From assembly GCF_003259675.1 (NCBI RefSeq), contig NZ_PZJG01000011.1:1-36614 (forward strand): a DNA stretch of 36,614 bases. The letters run 5' to 3'. Below, in pieces: positions 23,715 through 34,940 of this stretch (its first letter is position 1; each line of letters opens with the position of its first letter). Both the position numbers and the translations under genes were made by a program. Source of the stretch: Macrococcoides bohemicum. GTDB taxonomy: Bacteria; Bacillota; Bacilli; Staphylococcales; Staphylococcaceae. Under the pieces are notes generated by a model. That model was not told the DNA's origin. It was given only the letters and a program-made list of their open reading frames with translations, and searched no databases.

Positions 23715-24566
23715 TCATCCTAACATGCGCACCATATAAACTTCTTTGCAACAACCTTTAAGTGCATTGACAACACTCTTTGCCTGACGTTCTTTCGCTG
23801 CTAATCCGTAAACTGTCGGACCGCTACCACTCATCATCGCTATATCTGCGCCGGCTTTCATCATCGTGTCTTTTAATGTCTGTATAATCGGATGCATCTC
23901 TATCGTAACCGCTTCTAAACGATTTCCCAAATGGCGTATCATCTCGTTATAATCGCCATTCTCAATTGCTTCAGCACAAGCCTTACTATCAATTTTTGCG
24001 TGAGGTTTCGATAAGTCAAGTGCAGTATACACTTCTTGTGTAGAAACACTAATATCAGGTTTCGCTAAGATGACCCAGCAAGCAGGTGGTTTCGGTAAAT
24101 GTTTCAACTGCTCACCACGACCTGTGCAAAGACTCGTCTTACCATGCACACAGAATGAAATATCTGAACCGATTTCAGCTGCATGTTCTGCCAATGTATC
24201 AAGCGATAAACCTAACTCAAACAATCTATTCATACCACGAAATGTCGCTGCTGCATCACTAGATCCACCCGCAAGCCCTGCTGCTATTGGAATCGTCTTA
24301 TCTAACGTAATGGTAACACCAGAGTCCAGATTATAACGCTCCATCATAATCTTCGCTGCTTTATATGCTAAATTACGATTATCATTGGGCACGTACAGAT
24401 GCTCCACTTTTAATACAATTTGCTTGTCTTTACGCTTTTCTAAAGTTAATCGATCATATAAATCCACCGTTGTCATAATCATCTCTACTTCATGATATCC
24501 ATCTTCTCGTTTATATAAAGTGTCTAATGTCAAATTGATTTTTGCTGATGCATTTTCATAAATCAT
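23715..24566 (-). CDS. ispE: IspE-like GHMP kinase (4-diphosphocytidyl-methylerythritol kinase)
   Basis: GHMP-superfamily kinase annotated for the methylerythritol phosphate pathway of isoprenoid synthesis. The 283-residue protein has SAKINLTLDT with YKREDGYHEV at the N terminus, the ATP-binding PIAAGLAGGSSDAAATFRGM (about 91-110) and MSGSGPTVYGL near the end; all three GHMP motifs are intact. The ATG at 24566 follows GAGGA by 6 nt. The gene is at its usual place between veg and purR, with sspF of Bacillus missing. S. aureus makes isoprenoids by the mevalonate route yet keeps this gene, so its function here depends on which pathway the genome encodes. Confidence 0.93.
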   Translation of the reverse strand: MIYENASAKINLTLDTLYKREDGYHEVEMIMTTVDLYDRLTLEKRKDKQIVLKVEHLYVPNDNRNLAYKAAKIMMERYNLDSGVTITLDKTIPIAAGLAGGSSDAAATFRGMNRLFELGLSLDTLAEHAAEIGSDISFCVHGKTSLCTGRGEQLKHLPKPPACWVILAKPDISVSTQEVYTALDLSKPHAKIDSKACAEAIENGDYNEMIRHLGNRLEAVTIEMHPIIQTLKDTMMKAGADIAMMSGSGPTVYGLAAKERQAKSVVNALKGCCKEVYMVRMLG

Positions 24567-24618
24567 AATAATTCCTCACTCATAGTATTTAATATTATAT
24601 TATTTTATCACAACTCAC

Positions 24619-24624
24619 ATTATA
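24619..24624 (-). promoter_or_regulatory. -10 element of the ispE promoter
   Basis: A perfect TATAAT on the minus strand between the veg terminator and ispE. The -35 is not convincing (TATTTT at 17 bp). Confidence 0.45.
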
Positions 24625-24640
24625 CCTTTTCATGAAATGC

Positions 24641-24686
24641 AAAATAAAAAAATTAAAACCTATTCCATATGGAATAGGTTTTAATT
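24641..24686 (-). terminator. Terminator of veg (perfect 36-bp palindrome)
   Basis: Positions 24651-24686 read the same on both strands, giving a 16-bp stem with a 4-nt ATAT loop. T residues follow on the minus strand toward 24645. The hairpin begins 2 bp after the veg stop. Confidence 0.9.
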
Positions 24687-24687
24687 T

Positions 24688-24951
24688 TTATTGAACAAGA
24701 AATTCTTCCTGCTGATCATTTACAAATGTTACTTGCACGTTTTCTGTCAATACGTCGGTATATGTATATGACACACGTTCAAAATTATGTTTATCTTGGT
24801 CTAATTCAACCACGAAAACTGATGGATAAGTTTCTTTAAGCACACCACGGCGCTCAATTAACTTTTTACGTCCTCCATTAGCTCTTAGTACAATCTGATT
24901 TCCTAACTGACAATCAAGAATTTTTTTGATGTCTACTAATGTTTTTGGCAT
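24688..24951 (-). CDS. veg: Veg protein (biofilm-associated regulator family)
   Basis: Small conserved Firmicute protein of 87 residues ([17 protein letters not shown] ... [28 protein letters not shown]). In B. subtilis Veg stimulates matrix gene expression by opposing SinR; in staphylococci its role is not clear. The ATG at 24951 follows GAGGTG by about 8-10 nt; the 5-codon extension to 24966 overlaps that site and is rejected. It stands alone between ksgA and ispE with two strong tandem promoters and a strong terminator, which implies very high expression, as known for Bacillus veg. Confidence 0.95.
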   Translation of the reverse strand: MPKTLVDIKKILDCQLGNQIVLRANGGRKKLIERRGVLKETYPSVFVVELDQDKHNFERVSYTYTDVLTENVQVTFVNDQQEEFLVQ

Positions 24952-24976
24952 AGAAACCCACCTCACTATGCCTTAA

Positions 24977-25005
24977 ATTATAACACTTTGCATATAAATA
25001 GTCAA
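24977..25005 (-). promoter_or_regulatory. veg promoter, proximal
   Basis: TTGACT (25000-25005) and a perfect TATAAT (24977-24982) with a 17-bp spacer on the minus strand. This is the best -10/-35 pair I saw in the window. Confidence 0.9.
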
Positions 25006-25016
25006 TAAAATTTTTA

Positions 25017-25045
25017 ATTTTATCAATTTAAATTACACTTGTCAA
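25017..25045 (-). promoter_or_regulatory. veg promoter, distal
   Basis: A perfect TTGACA (25040-25045) and TAAAAT (25017-25022) with a 17-bp spacer on the minus strand, exactly 40 bp upstream of the proximal promoter. The -35 abuts the stop of ksgA. Confidence 0.8.
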
Positions 25046-25049
25046 TATT

Positions 25050-26490
<1,441 letters not shown>

Positions 26491-26530
26491 ATCAATCTTT
26501 CCTTTTTACTTATCTATATACAATATTACA

Positions 26531-26536
26531 ATTATA
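26531..26536 (-). promoter_or_regulatory. -10 element of the rnmV-ksgA promoter
   Basis: A perfect TATAAT on the minus strand between the tatD terminator and rnmV. No good -35 is seen at 16-18 bp. Confidence 0.45.
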
Positions 26537-26572
26537 CTTGTTATTTTAAAAATGGATAGAATTATTTATAGT

Positions 26573-26599
26573 AAAAAATAAGCAGAGACAAATGTCCCT
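26573..26599 (-). terminator. Terminator of metG-tatD
   Basis: A 6-bp stem (26584-26589 with 26594-26599, one G-T pair, 4-nt loop) is followed by GCTTATTTTTTAC on the minus strand. It begins directly after the tatD stop. Confidence 0.75.
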
Positions 26600-26601
26600 A
26601 C

Positions 26602-27378
26602 TTATTTTCCTAATCCACCAAACAGCTGTTCTGCATTTTTCGTGGTTTGTACCGCAACTTCTTCATAAGAAATTCCTCTAAGCGCTGCGATTTCTTCGGC
26701 TACAAGTTTCACATGCATCGGTTCATTACGTTTACCACGATACGGATGTGGTGTTAAATATGGCGCGTCTGTTTCCACAATAAGTTTATCAAGTGGTACA
26801 TGTTTTGCTACTGCTTTCGGTTGCTTCGCATTTTTAAATGTTACAGGCCCTCCTAAAGAGATGATAAAGTTTAATTTCAATACTTCATCACATGTTTCAG
26901 GGCTACCACTAAAGCTGTGCATTACGCCTCCAACTTCTTGTGCATTTTCTGACTTTAAGATTTCAATAACATCTGCTGTCGCTTCACGATTGTGAATAAC
27001 GATCGGTAAATTCACTTCTTTTGCCAGCTGAATTTGACGTTTAAAAACTTCTTTTTGAATATCTTTAGGTGATTTATCCCAATGATAATCTAATCCCATC
27101 TCACCAATCGCTACGATTTTAGGATGCTTAGACAATTCTTTAATCCAATCGTAATATTCCTCCGTGAAATCAATGGCATCGACTGGATGCCAACCGATTA
27201 CACCATATACAAATTCGTATTGCTCAATGAGCTTCATCGTGCGTTCAATTGTTACTTCATCAAATCCAACGACGATCATGCGATCTATCCCGCTTTCTCG
27301 CGCTCTATCTATAACTTCCTGTAAATCTTCTTCGTACTGATCTGCGTTTAAATGAACGTGTGTATCAATTAACACCAT
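26602..27378 (-). CDS. tatD: TatD-family metal-dependent DNase
   Basis: Cytoplasmic TIM-barrel hydrolase with 3'-5' nuclease activity in studied members. All metal ligands are present: H7 and H9 in DTHVHL, E93 in IGEMGLDY, H129 in VIHNRE, H154 in VMHSFSG and D204 in VETDAPYL. At 258 residues it is full length. The ATG at 27378 has GAGGAG only 4-5 nt upstream. It lies 17 bp after metG, the conserved metG-tatD pair, and is closed by a terminator. Confidence 0.96.
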   Translation of the reverse strand: MVLIDTHVHLNADQYEEDLQEVIDRARESGIDRMIVVGFDEVTIERTMKLIEQYEFVYGVIGWHPVDAIDFTEEYYDWIKELSKHPKIVAIGEMGLDYHWDKSPKDIQKEVFKRQIQLAKEVNLPIVIHNREATADVIEILKSENAQEVGGVMHSFSGSPETCDEVLKLNFIISLGGPVTFKNAKQPKAVAKHVPLDKLIVETDAPYLTPHPYRGKRNEPMHVKLVAEEIAALRGISYEEVAVQTTKNAEQLFGGLGK

Positions 27379-27395
27379 ATCACTCCTCGTTGATA

Positions 27396-29396
<2,001 letters not shown>

Positions 29397-29399
29397 TTA

Positions 29400-29428
29400 A
29401 ATATACAGAAGTTTTCGTTATTTTTCAA
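29400..29428 (-). promoter_or_regulatory. Sigma-A promoter of metG-tatD
   Basis: TTGAAA (29423-29428) and TATATT (29400-29405) with a 17-bp spacer on the minus strand, each five of six to consensus. A Spo0A-box heptamer lies 18 bp upstream of the -35. Confidence 0.75.
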
Positions 29429-29446
29429 TATGACTAATCTTTACAA

Positions 29447-29453
29447 TTCGACA
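29447..29453 (-). promoter_or_regulatory. Spo0A-box heptamer upstream of metG
   Basis: TTCGACA on the plus strand, i.e. a perfect TGTCGAA on the minus strand in the extended context CTTGTCGAATT. It faces metG and lies upstream of that promoter. Confidence 0.5.
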
Positions 29454-29556
29454 AGTAAAATTATTAATTTATTGTAAAATCAAGTAAACTTTTCAAAATC
29501 TGAATATTACATAACATTACTAAAGCATTACAAATAAAGATTTTAATGATATATCG
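29454..29556. other. AT-rich centre of the abrB-metG intergenic region
   Basis: The divergent metG/abrB gap is 303 bp in all (29370-29672). Promoters and Spo0A-type boxes occupy its two sides. This central stretch is very AT-rich, with no open reading frame, tRNA or T-box signature. It could hold AbrB sites, as abrB is autoregulated in Bacillus, but AbrB has no sequence consensus clear enough to call. Confidence 0.4.
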
Positions 29557-29585
29557 TTGACAATGTAAAAATACGGTAGTACACT
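29557..29585 (+). promoter_or_regulatory. Sigma-A promoter of abrB
   Basis: A perfect TTGACA (29557-29562) and TACACT (29580-29585) with a 17-bp spacer. Transcription would start near 29592, giving an 80-nt leader that contains two Spo0A-box heptamers. Confidence 0.75.
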
Positions 29586-29599
29586 CTTATTAAGACAAA

Positions 29600-29628
29600 T
29601 GTCGAAAACACTTATTAATTTTGTCGAA
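29600..29628 (+). promoter_or_regulatory. Two tandem Spo0A boxes in the abrB leader
   Basis: TGTCGAA occurs at 29600-29606 and 29622-29628, same orientation, 22 bp apart (about two helical turns), at roughly +9 and +31 from the predicted start. In B. subtilis Spo0A~P represses abrB by binding TGTCGAA boxes just downstream of the start site, so the arrangement is the same. The expected host has no Spo0A. Confidence 0.6.
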
Positions 29629-29672
29629 TTTACTAAAATTACTACAAAAACAATTTTTGGAGGAAATATATT

Positions 29673-29948
29673 ATGAAATCTACTGGTATCGTAAGAAAAG
29701 TTGATGAATTAGGACGTGTAGTTATTCCAATCGAATTACGTCGTATTTTAGACATCGCTGAAAAAGACGCTTTAGAAATCTATACTGATGCAGATAAAAT
29801 TATCTTAAAAAAATATAAACCAAGCATGACTTGTGCTGTAACTGGTGATGTTTCAGAAGATAACTATTTATTAGCAGGTGGTAAATTAGTATTATCTAAA
29901 GAAGGCGTTGAACAAATCTTAAAAGAAATCGAATCAAAAGAAAAATAA
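29673..29948 (+). CDS. abrB: Transition-state regulator AbrB
   Basis: DNA-binding global regulator of the SpoVT/AbrB swapped-hairpin fold. The 91-residue protein is almost identical in its N-terminal DNA-binding domain to Bacillus AbrB (STGIVRKVDELGRVVIPIEL, then AEKDALEIY and IILKKYKP), including the conserved arginines, and it keeps the C-terminal multimerisation part (LAGGKLVLSKEGVEQIL). The ATG at 29673 has GGAGG 9 nt upstream. It is the only plus-strand gene, divergent from metG and convergent with rsmI, exactly as in B. subtilis. In Bacillus it represses post-exponential genes. As I recall, S. aureus does not have it here. Its targets in this organism are unknown. Confidence 0.96.
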   Translation: MKSTGIVRKVDELGRVVIPIELRRILDIAEKDALEIYTDADKIILKKYKPSMTCAVTGDVSEDNYLLAGGKLVLSKEGVEQILKEIESKEK

Positions 29949-29956
29949 GATATATA

Positions 29957-29996
29957 AATAAAAGGTTCGAATCCAAATGGATTCGAACCTTTTATT
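29957..29996. terminator. Bidirectional terminator between abrB and rsmI
   Basis: A perfect 18-bp stem (29957-29974 with 29979-29996) with an AAAT loop and T-rich tracts on both strands. It serves abrB on plus and rsmI on minus. The rsmI stop codon (29992-29994) lies inside the stem. Confidence 0.9.
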
Positions 29997-30831
29997 TTGT
30001 ATCTACATGATACATTTGATAAACTTCATTTTTCTTCATATCTCTATCCAGAGCAACTTGTTTAATCGCCTCTTTATTTCGTAATCCTTCTTTAACATAG
30101 TGATTGACGTGATCTTCAACTGTCATTTCTGACCACCAGTTCACATTATTTTCACCTGTGCTGCCTTCAATTACAATAACAAATTCACCCTTAAGATTTA
30201 TACCTTTATCCAGACGTTCTAATAGGTGCATCACGAAATCAGTTTCAACTTGCTCAAACTTCTTAGTCAGTTCACGTGCAATGGATATTTTACGCGTACT
30301 GTCTATTTTTGCAATCACTTCTAATGTATGTTTCACGCGAAACGGAGATTCGTATATAATCACTGTATGTGGTAAAGCCATAAGCGATACGAGTCGCTCT
30401 TTCTTTTCACTATCTTTGCGTGGTAAAAAACCATCAAATAAAAATGAATAAGAGCTAATACCGCTTGTCATTAAAGCTGTAAGTGCGGCATTAGCACCTG
30501 GCACTGTTTCAACTTTAATACCTTTCTCACGCGCTACAACAACGAGTTCGTATCCAGGATCACTTATAAGAGGAAGTCCCGCATCAGAAACTAATGCGAT
30601 ATGATTTCCTTCTAACAATAAATCGATAATATAATCTGTCACCTGATCTTTATTATGTTCATGGTAGCTTTTTAATGGTGTATCAATCTCATAATGCATA
30701 ACGAGTTTTTTAGTCACTCTTGTGTCTTCACATAAAATGATATCCGCTTCTTTTAACATCCTTACCGCTCTAAATGTAATATCTTCTAAATTGCCGATTG
30801 GTGTACCTACTAAATATAAGATACCACTCAT
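29992..30831 (-). CDS. rsmI: 16S rRNA (cytidine1402-2'-O) methyltransferase
   Basis: Methylates the ribose of C1402 in the ribosomal P site. The 279-residue protein has the tetrapyrrole-methylase fold typical of the family: [16 protein letters not shown] at the N terminus, [24 protein letters not shown] (SAM region) and [11 protein letters not shown]. The ATG at 30831 overlaps the GIY-YIG gene stop as ATGA, with GGGAGG 6 nt upstream. It is the last gene of a three-gene unit, and its own stop codon is buried in the bidirectional terminator. Confidence 0.97.
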   Translation of the reverse strand: MSGILYLVGTPIGNLEDITFRAVRMLKEADIILCEDTRVTKKLVMHYEIDTPLKSYHEHNKDQVTDYIIDLLLEGNHIALVSDAGLPLISDPGYELVVVAREKGIKVETVPGANAALTALMTSGISSYSFLFDGFLPRKDSEKKERLVSLMALPHTVIIYESPFRVKHTLEVIAKIDSTRKISIARELTKKFEQVETDFVMHLLERLDKGINLKGEFVIVIEGSTGENNVNWWSEMTVEDHVNHYVKEGLRNKEAIKQVALDRDMKKNEVYQMYHVDTK

Positions 30832-31082
30832 AAGGTACCTCCCTGTATTAATTTAATCTTTTGTGAACGTGTTAATTGCTTAATTGCATACTCTCTTTGC
30901 ATTGCTGCACTTTTCGTTTCAAAACTTTCTTCATATACGCGTTTCACCGGTAATCTTACTCTTGTATACTTTGCACCTTTGCCTTCGTTATGGGTATGGA
31001 GTCTTTTCTCCAGATCATTTGTATAGCCTGTATACAGTGTACCATCACTACATTCTAATATATAAATATAATGATTATCCAT
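30828..31082 (-). CDS. GIY-YIG domain protein (YazA family)
   Basis: An 84-residue single-domain protein of the UvrC/homing-endonuclease GIY-YIG fold: [24 protein letters not shown] carries the YIY and YTGYT signature, and the conserved arginine and glutamate follow ([22 protein letters not shown]). The family is widespread in this operon position, but its substrate is unknown. I chose the ATG at 31082, with GAGGT at 6 nt; the ATG at 31094 overlaps that site. It overlaps the methyltransferase gene by 8 bp and rsmI by 4 bp. Confidence 0.92.
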   Translation of the reverse strand: MDNHYIYILECSDGTLYTGYTNDLEKRLHTHNEGKGAKYTRVRLPVKRVYEESFETKSAAMQREYAIKQLTRSQKIKLIQGGTL

Positions 31083-31803
31083 AATATACCTCATTCATCG
31101 ATTTAGAATAAGTACCATCCGTATTATAGATATAAAATGATGGCATAACTTTCACGTCTGGTTTACCACCTTTTATACCAACGACAACAACTGTAATCGC
31201 ATTGGGTTTATCAGGAGATGAATAGATAGGATAAATAACTTTAGGTTCAATACCAACTGTTCTCATATCAGAAAGCACATCAATCAACCGATCAGCACGT
31301 TGAACAACAACCATCTTTCCTCCTTGCTTCAGTAAATGATTTGCAGACTGGACGCAATCTAAAAATGTACAAAGCACTTCAGTTCTGGCGATGCGATGAG
31401 CTTCCTTCAAATGCTGATACTCCTGATTCGCTCTAAAGTAAGGAGGATTACATGTTACAACATCAAACTGACTGGGTATAAAATTTTGTTTCACGCTCTT
31501 TATGTCCATCTGGTACATACAAATCTGTTCTTCCAGTTTGTTATATTGAACAGATCGTTTTGCCATATCTACAAGTTGCGGCTGAATTTCGATTGCTTCT
31601 ATCGGCATATTTGTACGATGAGATAATAATAAAGGGATAATGCCATTCCCTGAACAAATATCTATCACTTTGTCTTTTTTCTTTAAAGGCGTAAGGTGTG
31701 CAAGTAGCAGTGCATCAGTTGAAAAAGAAAATACATCATCATTTTGAATGATGGATAAATTTTCTTTAATTAATTGATCAAATCTTTCATTTTCTAACAA
31801 CAT
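31075..31803 (-). CDS. tRNA1(Val) (adenine37-N6)-methyltransferase-like protein (YabB/TrmN6)
   Basis: SAM-dependent methyltransferase of the TrmN6/YfiC type, predicted to methylate an adenine in tRNA. The SAM-binding [16 protein letters not shown] (about residues 46-61) and the catalytic NPPY tetrad (about 119-122, TCNPPYFRA) are present. The start is one of two adjacent ATGs (31806, 31803), 4 and 7 nt after GGAGG; the second has the better spacing. It opens the unit that continues with GIY-YIG and rsmI and follows the yabA terminator by about 15 bp. The assignment to the specific tRNA site is inferred from the family. Confidence 0.9.
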   Translation of the reverse strand: MLLENERFDQLIKENLSIIQNDDVFSFSTDALLLAHLTPLKKKDKVIDICSGNGIIPLLLSHRTNMPIEAIEIQPQLVDMAKRSVQYNKLEEQICMYQMDIKSVKQNFIPSQFDVVTCNPPYFRANQEYQHLKEAHRIARTEVLCTFLDCVQSANHLLKQGGKMVVVQRADRLIDVLSDMRTVGIEPKVIYPIYSSPDKPNAITVVVVGIKGGKPDVKVMPSFYIYNTDGTYSKSMNEVYYG

Positions 31804-31817
31804 CATAATTCCTCCAA

Positions 31818-31840
31818 TAAAAAAAGGCTTACGCCTCTTT
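31818..31840 (-). terminator. Terminator after yabA
   Basis: AGGC/GCCT (31825-31828 with 31833-31836), extended by A-T pairs, with seven T residues on the minus strand. It is immediately after the yabA stop. Confidence 0.75.
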
Positions 31841-32173
31841 TTATTCTTTATCAGATAGTAAACTTAAGCAAAAAATACAGTCGCCGCCACCACGGTGTTT
31901 GCCAAATAAATCAGTCGGACAAATATGAAAACCTTCTGCATAAAGCATCGCTAAATTATCTTTACTTTGAAGTACTTTATTATTCTTTTTAGGTTCCTCT
32001 TCTTCTTTAGGCACCTGAATAAAGCGTTGCAGATTATCATTTTCTAACTTTAATGCAACATTTTCTTCGACTAAAGCAACTGTCAATTCTTTTAATGTTT
32101 CATAACTATCATTTATATTATTGATTTGTTTCTCCAGCTTAGTTAAAGCATTGAATAATTCATCGCGGTTCAT
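31841..32173 (-). CDS. yabA: Replication initiation control protein YabA
   Basis: Negative regulator of chromosome replication that links DnaA with the DnaN clamp. The 110-residue protein has an N-terminal leucine-zipper coiled coil (about 1-60) and a C-terminal zinc module with C-P-x4-FGKHR and a CIFC pair. I chose the ATG at 32173, with AGGAGG 6 nt upstream; the 14-codon upstream extension overlaps the end of ricT and is rejected. It is cotranscribed with holB and ricT, 10 bp after ricT, so a replication control gene sits with a clamp-loader gene. Confidence 0.96.
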   Translation of the reverse strand: MNRDELFNALTKLEKQINNINDSYETLKELTVALVEENVALKLENDNLQRFIQVPKEEEEPKKNNKVLQSKDNLAMLYAEGFHICPTDLFGKHRGGGDCIFCLSLLSDKE

Positions 32174-32183
32174 TATAAACCTC

Positions 32184-32984
32184 CTAAACTTGTACCTCGT
32201 CGATATGATAAACAATTGGTGTTTCCAAACTCTTTAATTTTACTTGCATCGTCACATCTAATATATTTAAACCAATAACACGGCCAGGTCCTTCAGGTGT
32301 TTGAATTTCTTCCCCAATATCAGGTAGTCTTCTTCTTGTTTCTTCGTAATAATCATTTTCGTATTTCAAACAACACATTAAACGACCACATGCACCTGAA
32401 ATTTTAGTAGGATTTAATGATAAATTCTGATCTTTTGCCATTTTTATCGACACGGGTTCAAAATCACCTAAATAAGTTGCACAGCATAAACTACGACCGC
32501 AAGGACCAATGCCACCTAGAATCTTCGCTTCATCTCTTACACCGATTTGACGTAATTCAATGCGTGTTTTTAGGTCATACGCTAAACTTTTAACTAACTC
32601 ACGAAAATCCACACGCTCATTAGCAGTAAAGTTAAAAATAATCTTTGCTTTATCTAAAGTATATGTTGCATTTACTAAGCGCATATCAAGTTCATGATTT
32701 TTCACGTGTTGTTTACACAGCTCTAATGCACGATCAGCATCTAACATATTTTGTTCATACTTTAAGATATCATTTTCTGTTGCTTTACGACTAATCATTG
32801 GTACCGGCATAACTACATCTTCAAGCGGTACTTCTTTATTTGGAATAATAACACGGGCAAGTTCCACGCCACGCTTTTTATTATCAATTACTACTAATTC
32901 ATTGACTGAAAATTGTTCATCACCAGGTTGATAATATTCTGTCTTACCTGATTTCTGAAATTTCACGCCTATTATTTCTATCAT
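32184..32984 (-). CDS. ricT: RicT (YaaT), Fe-S subunit of the Y-complex
   Basis: PSP1-domain protein. In B. subtilis RicT with RicA and RicF carries two 4Fe-4S clusters and guides RNase Y in mRNA maturation; it also affects biofilm and competence. The 266-residue protein shows six cysteines in two groups, C162/C167/C168 and C199/C204/C205 ([18 protein letters not shown]), the expected cluster ligands. The ATG at 32984 shares one base with the holB stop (TAATG), with GAGGTG 5 nt upstream, so translation is coupled. Confidence 0.96.
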   Translation of the reverse strand: MIEIIGVKFQKSGKTEYYQPGDEQFSVNELVVIDNKKRGVELARVIIPNKEVPLEDVVMPVPMISRKATENDILKYEQNMLDADRALELCKQHVKNHELDMRLVNATYTLDKAKIIFNFTANERVDFRELVKSLAYDLKTRIELRQIGVRDEAKILGGIGPCGRSLCCATYLGDFEPVSIKMAKDQNLSLNPTKISGACGRLMCCLKYENDYYEETRRRLPDIGEEIQTPEGPGRVIGLNILDVTMQVKLKSLETPIVYHIDEVQV

Positions 32985-33904
32985 TATTTCACCTCATTGA
33001 GCATTTGAATCGCTAAAGCTTCATACACTAATGTTATATTAACATATTGTAGCAAATACTGTTTTGCAGTAAGTGTATGATCAATCATTGCTAGACATTT
33101 ATCAATAGTTAGAAGATTTGCCTGCTGTTGAATATGTTCTTTCATTTCAGGATAACTTACTACATTATCTCCGATGAGTACATACATCAAATCTTGTAGA
33201 TACAGTTGAATCATATCTAATCCAATCAATTGTTTCTCTCGCGAATCGAGTGTATCCAAAATGTTGACAATTTGAATTAATCCCATTGTATCACTGTTTA
33301 GTAAAGTTTGGCACCACTTAATTATTACACCCTTCAAATCATTAAATTGATGTGTCTCATACCATTCCACAGCTTCTTCTTTACTTAGGTTAAGAGCATT
33401 CATCGTAGCCAGAACAGATTTTGGAATATCCAGATCACTATGCTTTGTTAAATCATCTTCACTAGCTTGTATAAAGATATGCTGACATCTTGAATGGATG
33501 GTCGGTAAGATGGATTTTGGTGCAGTTGTTACTAATATTGCTACAGTATTTGCAGGTGGTTCCTCTAAAAATTTTAATATACTATTTTCACCTTGCACCG
33601 TTACTTTATCAAAATCCATAATAATATAGACTTTATGTGTTCCTTCAATCGGTTTTTGATTCATACGATGTAACAAATCTTCTATTAACTCTTTTTTTAT
33701 CGTAGCTTCACTTGTTTCTACAAGGATGAAATCTGCGTGATTTAAATTCTGAACGCGACTTTGACATGTATCATTATTACTACAAAGTATTTGTGTCGCG
33801 AAACGCATTGCTTCATCTTTTAACTGGCCTCTATTCTGCCCATCAAACAAATAAGCATGACTTAATTTATTATTATCGATAAGATGCTGCAGTTGCTTAA
33901 GCAT
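32984..33904 (-). CDS. holB: DNA polymerase III delta' subunit
   Basis: Part of the clamp loader that places the DnaN ring on DNA. The 306-residue AAA+ fold has the N-terminal LSHAYLFDGQ, with no functional P-loop as expected for delta', the KVYIIMDFDKVTVQGENSILKFLEEPP region, and SRCQ in sensor 1. The zinc-binding module near residues 41-60 seems eroded: only C41 and C47 remain of the usual four cysteines. The ATG at 33904 follows AAGGAG by 8 nt. It heads holB-ricT-yabA. The Bacillus gene yaaR, between darA and holB, is absent. Confidence 0.94.
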   Translation of the reverse strand: MLKQLQHLIDNNKLSHAYLFDGQNRGQLKDEAMRFATQILCSNNDTCQSRVQNLNHADFILVETSEATIKKELIEDLLHRMNQKPIEGTHKVYIIMDFDKVTVQGENSILKFLEEPPANTVAILVTTAPKSILPTIHSRCQHIFIQASEDDLTKHSDLDIPKSVLATMNALNLSKEEAVEWYETHQFNDLKGVIIKWCQTLLNSDTMGLIQIVNILDTLDSREKQLIGLDMIQLYLQDLMYVLIGDNVVSYPEMKEHIQQQANLLTIDKCLAMIDHTLTAKQYLLQYVNITLVYEALAIQMLNEVK

Positions 33905-33925
33905 TCAATCTACTCCTTTATATAA

Positions 33926-33948
33926 TCAAAAAGCTGCACAAGGCAGCT
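33926..33948 (-). terminator. Terminator after darA
   Basis: A 6-bp stem AGCTGC/GCAGCT (33932-33937 with 33943-33948, 5-nt loop) is followed by five T residues on the minus strand, just after the darA stop. It is moderate in strength; holB may use read-through. Confidence 0.7.
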
Positions 33949-33952
33949 AATG

Positions 33953-34282
<330 letters not shown>

Positions 34283-34316
34283 TTAAAACACCTCTTATCA
34301 TTAATTATATCACAAA

Positions 34317-34931
34317 CTATTTAATGCTCTTATTAATTGCATCTAAACAATCATTAACTACCTCCAAAAGAGGTTGCGAAGCATCAATCAATTTAATTCT
34401 GTCAGGATGTAAACGAAATAATTCATCATATCCTTTTACAACACGCTTATGAAAGTCAATCTGTTCTTTGTCCAATCGGTTTGTTTCACGTGAATTATCT
34501 TTAATACGTAATAATCCTATTTCAGGTTCAACACGTAAGTATAAAGTTAAATCCGGATATTTACCTTCAATTGCAAATTCATTGATCGCACGAATTTCGT
34601 CAACCCCGATACCACGCGCATAACCTTGGTAGGCTAATGAACTATCAATAAAACGGTCACACAATACGATCTTGTCCATGTGTAGTGCAGGTAATACTTT
34701 CTCAACGAGGTGTTGTCTACGGCTTGCAGCAAATAATAATGCCTCTGTTCGATAATCCATTGCACTCGCATCATCTAAAATAATATTACGGATATCTTCA
34801 CTAATTTTTATACCACCCGGTTCCCTTGTCGTAACGACTTCGAACTTATCGCTTAATTCTTTCGCTAATGCTTTAATAACTGTACTTTTACCCGAACCTT
34901 CCGGACCTTCAATTGTAATAAAATAACTCAT
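34317..34931 (-). CDS. tmk: Thymidylate kinase
   Basis: Phosphorylates dTMP to dTDP for DNA synthesis. The 204-residue P-loop kinase has EGPEGSGKST (about residues 8-17), the TTREPGG motif, and DRFIDSSLAYQGYARG with the lid region. The ATG at 34931 follows GGAG by 6 nt. It is 9 bp after the decarboxylase gene and 34 bp before darA. With holB and yabA close by, the region groups several replication functions. Confidence 0.97.
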   Translation of the reverse strand: MSYFITIEGPEGSGKSTVIKALAKELSDKFEVVTTREPGGIKISEDIRNIILDDASAMDYRTEALLFAASRRQHLVEKVLPALHMDKIVLCDRFIDSSLAYQGYARGIGVDEIRAINEFAIEGKYPDLTLYLRVEPEIGLLRIKDNSRETNRLDKEQIDFHKRVVKGYDELFRLHPDRIKLIDASQPLLEVVNDCLDAINKSIK

Positions 34932-34940
34932 TATTAACTC

